From assembly GCA_009746045.1 (NCBI GenBank), contig RPFO01000213.1, positions 11,371,593 to 11,401,779 of the forward strand: DNA of 30,187 bases, read 5' to 3'. Positions within the stretch are counted from its first letter, which is position 1, and every line of letters begins with the position of its first letter. This DNA comes from Mesostigma viride (taxonomy: Eukaryota; Streptophyta; Mesostigmatophyceae; Mesostigmatales; Mesostigmataceae). The notes under the pieces are model-generated. The model did no database searches. It worked only from the letters and a program-made list of their open reading frames with translations, and was not told the origin of the DNA. This document shows, one piece after another, positions 25,487 through 30,187 of this stretch. The translations under genes were made by a program, and so were the position numbers.

Positions 25487-26973
25487 GGTTGTGGGATACA
25501 CGTTCCTGGTTGTGGGATGTGTTCCTTGTTGTGGGATACTTGTTCCTGGTTGTGGGATGCACGTTCCTGGTTGTGGGATACTTGTTCCTCGTTGTGGGAT
25601 GTGTTCCTGGTTGTGGGATACACGTTCCTGGTTGTGGGATGCACGTTCCTTGTTGTGGGATACTTGTTCCTCGTTGTGGGAAACACGTTCCTGGTTGTAG
25701 GATACACGTTCCTGGTTGTGGGAAACACGTTCCTGGTTGTGGGAAACACGTTCCTGGTTGTAGGAAACACGTTCCTGGTTGTGGGAAACACGTTCCTGGT
25801 TGTGGGATACTTGTTCCTCGTTGTGGGAAACACGTTCCTGGTTGTGGGAAACACGTTCCTGGTTGTGGGAAACACGTTCCTGGTTGTAGGATACTTCTTC
25901 CTGGTTGTGGGAAACACGTTCCTGGTTGTGGGAAACACGTTCCTGGTTGTAGGATACACGTTCCTGGTTGTGGGATAGTCGTTCCTGGTTGTGGGATAGT
26001 CGTTCCTGGTTGTGGGAAACACGTTCCTGGTGGTGGGAAACACGTTCCTGGTTGTGGGAAACACGTTCCTGGTTGTGGGATACACGTTCCTGGTTGTGGG
26101 AAACACGTTCCTGGTTGTGGGAAACACGTTCCTGGTTGTAGGATACACGTTCCTGGTTGTGGGAAACACGTTCCTGGTTGTGGGAAACACGTTCCTGGTT
26201 GTGGGAAACACGTTCCTGGTTGTAGGATACTTGTTCCTGGTTGTGGGAAACACGTTCCTGGTTGTGGGAAACACGTTCCTGGTTGTAGGAAACACGTTCC
26301 TGGTTGTGGGAAACACGTTCCTGGTTGTAGGAAACACGTTCCTGGTTGTGGGAAACACGTTCCTGGTTGTGGGATACTTGTTCCTCGTTGTGGGAAACAC
26401 GTTCCTGGTTGTGGGAAACACGTTCCTGGTTGTGGGAAACACGTTCCTGGTTGTGGGAAACACGTTCCTGGTTGTGGGAAACACGTTCCTGGTTGTGGGA
26501 AACACGTTCCTGGTTGTGGGATACACGTTCCTGGTTGTGGGATACACGTTCCTGGTTGTGGGAAACACGTTCCTGGTTGTAGGATACTTGTTCTTGGTTG
26601 TGGGAAACACGTTCCTGGTTGTGGGAAACACGTTCCTGGTTGTGGGATACTTGTTCCTGGTTGTGGGAAACACGTTCCTGGTTGTGGGAAACACGTTCCT
26701 GGTTGTAGGATACACGTTCCTGGTTGTGGGAAACACGTTCCTGGTTGTGGGAAACACGTTCCTGGTTGTGGGAAACACGTTCCTGGTTGTGGGAAACACG
26801 TTCCTGGTTGTGGGATACACGTTCCTGGTTGTGGGAAACACGTTCCTGGTTGTGGGAAACACGTTCCTGGTTGTGGGAAACACGTTCCTGGTTGTGGGAA
26901 ACACGTTCCTGGTTGTGGGAAACACGTTCCTGGTTGTAGGATAGTCGAGCCTAGTTGTGGGATGTGTTCCTGG
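25487..26973. repeat. 21-bp minisatellite, about 70 copies
   Basis: The unit is gttcctggttgtgggaaac plus ac, repeated for about 1.47 kb. Variants recur: gggatac, taggaaac, ttgttcctcg, and at the left end units ending gggatgtgttcc. Because 21 is a multiple of three and the unit has no stop in most frames, long ORFs appear on both strands (VVGNTFL, CGKHVPG, FPTTRNV, PQPGTCF); I treat these as artefacts. Left-end units are the most varied, the right part is more homogeneous, and some variant orders repeat, which suggests expansion in multi-unit blocks. Confidence 0.95.
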
Positions 26974-26984
26974 TCCAAATATAA

Positions 26985-27238
26985 AGGGGCACGGGAATTA
27001 GCGATAGCATAGGGGGCTCGGGAATAACGTTAGCAGAGGGGCACGGGCACTAACGTTAGTGAAGGGGCACGGGCACTAACGTTAGCAGAGGGGGCTGGGC
27101 ACTAACGTTAGTAAAGGGGCACGGGCACTAACGTTAGCAGAGGGGGCTGGGCACTATCGTTAGTAAAGGGGCACGGGCACTAACGATAGCAGAGGGGGCT
27201 GGGCACTAACGTTAGTAAAGGGGCACGGGCACTAACGT
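26985..27238. repeat. About 26-bp minisatellite with a TAACGTTA core, roughly 10 copies
   Basis: Units alternate between a ggggcacgggcac type and a gggggctgggcac type, each followed by taacgttag and a short aaag or cagag spacer, giving a two-unit (about 52-bp) higher-order period. The core taacgtta is self-complementary; a few units have gata or tcg variants. It begins within about 15 bp of the end of the 21-bp array. Confidence 0.9.
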
Positions 27239-27916
27239 AAAGTCTTTACCACAAGGGTTTGCTCACATGACGCTCGGGATCGCTTGGGACCTATTTATGG
27301 TAACGTGAGATAGGCCAGCTTTGAGAAAGCGAGGTAGTAAATCTATAACTTGGGGGAGAGGCCGGGTTTTGAGGAATCTACTACTGCATTAAACTAATTT
27401 ACATAAAAACCTTTGAAATAAATGTCTTTTTGTGAATGCATGCAGACCGTGACGTCATGGTGGGAGGTCAAAGCTCCTCTCTTGGTGTTCGGGAAGATGC
27501 CCGGACCTGCATTGAGGACTTGACAGGTGAATCGTGATGTATGTTTTATACACATGAATAACAACCTAACAATGTTGTTGATTTGTTCGCATTTGATTGT
27601 AGTATCATTTAAGTTTTTGTAAGTTGTTCTCTACCTGAACTACATGCCGGATTGCTTTTTTGTACATGGCCATATATTTTTGCTCACAGGAAATCACACA
27701 CAAATTGTCCAATACACATGACCATGCACCCACACATGATGTCGATCGGTTCTCGGTTTGGTAGTCTCGGTAAGGTATACTTTTTTTTGTTAATTTACAT
27801 ATGTCAAGAATGGCACACACATACGCTTAGCAGAATGCGGGTTTATTACCAGGGGCGTGTTTGGCATGTTCCCAAGTCCGATAATATCTTCTTGTCTTCC
27901 TTTGTATGCATGCAGG
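27239..27916. other. Intergenic region left of the LTR element
   Basis: About 680 bp of AT-richer DNA. One stretch, 27446-27526, is open in one frame (containing VMVGGQSSSLGVREDARTC) between an AG and a GT and could be a small exon, but 81 bp is too little to call. The sequence just left of the LTR ends in tgcatgcagg and resembles a splice acceptor. Confidence 0.45.
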
Positions 27917-28490
27917 TGTTACGTCGCGTAACTTTTGTTGTTGTTACGGACGTAAATTAGGTCCCTTGTTGCCTCAGCCATTCCGGAGCAGTTCGCTGAC
28001 TTTCCTAGGCTTACGTGTAGTAAGGACCTTTTGGCCGGTCGGTACCGGGCCTTGTGACGTGGCACTTGTACAGTATGGTGGTTCGGTGCAGTCGCGCCGC
28101 GCTGCGTACTTTAGTAGTGGTCCTTTTATCCTGCGTGTGAACCTTGTGGACGTGCGTTGGTCCTGTGTGCGAGGGTCGATGTCGGCCCGAGCATACACGC
28201 CTGTCGGCGATCATTTATGCAGCAGTTGTCCTTCGTGAATGGCACTCGGCGTGTGTTAAATGAATTAACACATATAGGCTTGGGTCACGGCAGTGTAGTA
28301 TTGTTTCCTTCGTAGTACCCTGGTTTTATTCGGTATATGGCGTATTATAAGGGAATGCATTGAGAAGCAGCGTCGTCGCGTCCTAGGTCTTATAGCCAAT
28401 ATAGCTCCTCACTCCTCGGTAGGTGCCTCCTCACTAGTTTAGGTAAGGTTAGGCGAGATGTTTGGGATAGAGTCGAGCCAGGACGTAACA
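27917..28490 (+). repeat. 5' LTR
   Basis: Starts TGTTACG and ends CGTAACA, a perfect 7-bp terminal inverted repeat with the canonical TG...CA ends. The start also forms a local palindrome (gttacg-tcg-cgtaac). A TATA-like element, tattataag, at 28343-28351 is a candidate promoter core. The LTR is followed one base later by a primer-binding site, which fixes its right edge. Confidence 0.8.
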
Positions 28491-28491
28491 A

Positions 28492-28509
28492 TGGTAGCGG
28501 AGGTTTAGG
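28492..28509 (+). promoter_or_regulatory. Primer-binding site, probably initiator Met tRNA
   Basis: TGGTAGCGGAGG begins one base after the LTR. TGG pairs with the universal CCA tRNA end, and TGGTAGC-GAGG closely resembles primer sites complementary to initiator methionine tRNA (which commonly ends ...GCTACCA). The exact tRNA of this organism is unknown. Confidence 0.7.
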
Positions 28510-29069
28510 TAGACGCGACGAAGTTCCCTTGCAACCCTATACGCCAGAGGCCTTCCGCGGCCAGGGCACAGAAGAAGACAACCTCTTGACAGGTAATGGG
28601 CGGGTCGCCGTCAAGCTAGGGGGGTAGTGCTGCCCGATTCGGGACACGCCCTGCCTAGACGTTAGACCTGCTCAAAGCGGATGAACTCCTCACGTAGCTA
28701 GTTCCTTTTCCTTTTCCTTCTGTTTGTGCATTTCCTTGCTGGGTGCTGTTTGACGTTAGCTAGTGGGTTTGACGGTTCAATAGTGATGGATAGTGGGACG
28801 ATTAGCGTCCCTTTAGACTACACCTCTTTTCCGTGCACGCTGCTGCGTTTTCTTATATGCTCGTTAGCTCTAGGCGAGCATCATAGATGCTTTGTGGGGG
28901 GGGAGGAGAGGTAGGACCTCCTCCACCTCAAGTGCCTCCTATCCGTTCATTAGGAATCGGCTAGAATAGGAAAGTGCCTTGGAATAGATTCGGCTAGTCG
29001 CCGATGCTAGAACGTTGTTCATCGCCTTCCACTCTCTTTTACGCTTGGATGTATATGCCTACGTTTAGA

Positions 29070-29515
29070 CCCTTGTGGTTGGTGTTGTACCCCACAGTAG
29101 GAGTTACGGCGTTGGTCATCGACGACCATTTGGGCGCCATCTTTCAACGACTCCCATATCAGTGCCTACTATTGCCTATGAAACCTGATCGGTCTTCCCC
29201 TACCCCTGCCTTCAAGGTACAAGGTAACCCTACTGATACCCCTAAGGTTAGGGCTGCCCAGCAACGGGCCAGTGAGCCAATACGTCCTCCCCCTGTCACT
29301 ATACTTCTACCCTTCCTGCAGCCCCTACCTCTGGTGCTGTACCCCCAAGACGTTCTTTTCCTGCTCCTCTTGCTCGCCCTTCGGTAGATAGCCTTGTTTT
29401 GGTTTCACTACCTCCATCTCCCCCTCGTCCTACGGTGTCATCCTCCTCTAGTGTAGATACTCCTCTCACCTTAGAGTTTGGCTCCCTATCCATTACTGTT
29501 GTTAAAAAGGATTGA
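29070..29515 (+). pseudogene. Frame-broken Pro/Ser/Thr-rich ORF upstream of gag
   Basis: Three successive segments in different frames read as one Pro/Ser/Thr-rich protein: ~29070-29178 (HRRPFGRHLSTTPISVPT), 29178-~29300 (MKPDRSSPTPAFKVQGNP) and ~29300-29515 (PRRSFPAPLARPSVDSLVL, ending ITVVKKD and TGA). Composition changes abruptly if any one frame is followed, and the frame change sits at the composition break. It may be the start of gag with two indels, a separate ORF, or sequence errors. No domain is recognised. Confidence 0.4.
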
Positions 29516-29606
29516 TTTTAATTTTGTTCCTGCTGCATACCTTCAAGGTTTTTCCTTTTTCCTTTGTTGCTTTCTTCTAGATTCCTATTCCTTTACGTAA
29601 TTAAAG

Positions 29607-30149
29607 ATGGATCCAGTGGGTGGAGATATGTCGCCTATACCTACCAATAATAATAATAATAATAATAATACTAATAACACTAACAATGACAATACTCGTG
29701 GTAACCGACGGGACTCCTTGGAAACGGTACACCATCTCACCCCTCAAGGTATTCTGCGTACCTCACCTCCTTCTCCTGTTGCTGGTGGTCGCCGTCGTCC
29801 CTCAATTACCCCTCCTACCTATGAACAACGTATGCAAGTCAGATTTAGTGATGACCCTTCCCTTACCTTGAACCAGGCCCCTGCCCCTCCTGCAACCTTG
29901 GCTCAACCCTCTAGCAGGCCCTCACTAACTAACAATGTTTCTAGGCCTCCTTCCCACTCTGTGCCTTCCATGCCTGCTTTTAACACGGGTCGTACCTCTG
30001 CCCCTGTCGGCCCCTCTGGGCGCCCTAGTGCAGTTCCATTTTACCCACCTGCTTCCTGGTCCTACCCTGAGACGGCCTATGAGGCAGCCCAGGTCCCTAC
30101 CCGTGTGGCTGATTTAGAAGTAATAGTGATTTCAGCACCATGCCCCTAG
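29607..30149 (+). CDS. Gag-like ORF of the LTR retrotransposon, frame broken near 30117
   Basis: Starts MDPVGGDMSPIPT, then a poly-Asn tract encoded by (aat)n at about 29646-29670, a short basic stretch (RGNRRDSLE), and a Pro/Ser-rich region with QGILRTSPPSP and EQRMQVRFSDDPSLTL. The frame stops at 30147-30149, but from about 30119 the -1 frame carries on with more plausible residues (SNSDFSTMPLDDRNYDHFAY) to the window end. A one-base deletion or a -1 frameshift in 30113-30119 would explain it. No zinc knuckle or capsid motif is visible, so 'gag' rests on position after LTR, primer site and leader. Confidence 0.5.
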   Translation: MDPVGGDMSPIPTNNNNNNNNTNNTNNDNTRGNRRDSLETVHHLTPQGILRTSPPSPVAGGRRRPSITPPTYEQRMQVRFSDDPSLTLNQAPAPPATLAQPSSRPSLTNNVSRPPSHSVPSMPAFNTGRTSAPVGPSGRPSAVPFYPPASWSYPETAYEAAQVPTRVADLEVIVISAPCP

Positions 30150-30187
30150 ATGATAGAAATTATGATCATTTTGCCTACTCCTCTCTT

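Larger units (their letters stand above)
27917..30187 (+). mobile_element. LTR retrotransposon, 5' portion; continues beyond the window
   Basis: A 574-bp LTR is followed by a primer-binding site, a ~1.1-kb leader region with coding traces, and a gag-like ORF from 29607. The 3' part, including pol and the second LTR, would lie to the right, so Gypsy or Copia class cannot be decided. The 5' flanking five bases are gcagg; the matching TSD is out of view. Confidence 0.75.

Noticed and set aside
25487-26973. CRISPR array
   Set aside because: There are no unique spacers; the units are contiguous 21-bp repeats and the context is eukaryotic.
25464-27012. Four long ORFs (about 300-507 codons) on both strands over the 21-bp array
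   Set aside because: They arise because the period is a multiple of three and the unit lacks stops; overlapping openness on both strands and perfect periodicity show a minisatellite, not genes.
27446-27526. Small exon between AG and GT (VMVGGQSSSLGVREDARTC)
   Set aside because: 81 bp open in one frame is not significant and no neighbouring exon or family match was found.

Overview
The window reads as nuclear DNA of a eukaryotic alga, most likely a green alga or close relative. There are no bacterial operons. One gene has clear GT-AG introns and encodes a chloroplast-type phosphoglucan phosphatase of the LSF2 class, which points to starch metabolism. The left-hand gene is very GC-rich with a long disordered tail, and most of the rest is nested transposable elements. 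The species cannot be named from the sequence alone.

Layout. (1) 1-4317: the 3' part of a P4-type ATPase (lipid flippase) gene, plus strand, with an unusually long low-complexity C-terminal tail. (2) 4318-20366: about 16 kb of elements inserted inside elements. Target-site duplications (TSDs) found by eye resolve most layers: two lineages of non-LTR retrotransposon, here called LINE-A with a (TTTAA)n tail and LINE-B with a (TTAA)n tail; ORF1-only members of LINE-B; a nearly complete Penelope-like element (PLE) with an intact 804-aa reverse transcriptase; five further PLE 3' fragments; a tRNA-like SINE; and a hAT-type DNA transposon. (3) 20367-22583: no convincing gene. (4) 22584-24156: an LSF2-like gene, minus strand, three exons. 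(5) 24157-25486: no convincing gene. (6) 25487-27238: two adjacent minisatellites, a 21-bp repeat of about 70 copies and a roughly 26-bp repeat of about 10 copies. (7) 27917-30187: the 5' end of an LTR retrotransposon (574-bp LTR, primer-binding site, leader and frame-disrupted gag-like ORFs), running off the window.

How the parts interact. LINE-B copy D (reverse transcriptase from about 12.6 kb, tail at 20147) is split by LINE-B copy C (ORF1-only, 14149-19544). Copy C is split by the full-length PLE (16253-19252) and a LINE-A end (19278-19471). A 341-bp PLE fragment sits in copy D's tail at the same nucleotide position as the full-length PLE in copy C's tail. LINE-B copy A (5692-12435) holds two LINE-A copies, a PLE fragment and the hAT element, and the second LINE-A copy itself holds a LINE-B copy and a SINE.

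The most interesting signals are the repeated PLE insertion at identical positions in LINE-B tails; a 3'-terminal hairpin shared by both LINE lineages, with an apparent compensatory base change; and the ORF1-only LINE-B family, which resembles mammalian HAL1. All boundaries were read by eye and have not been aligned by software.
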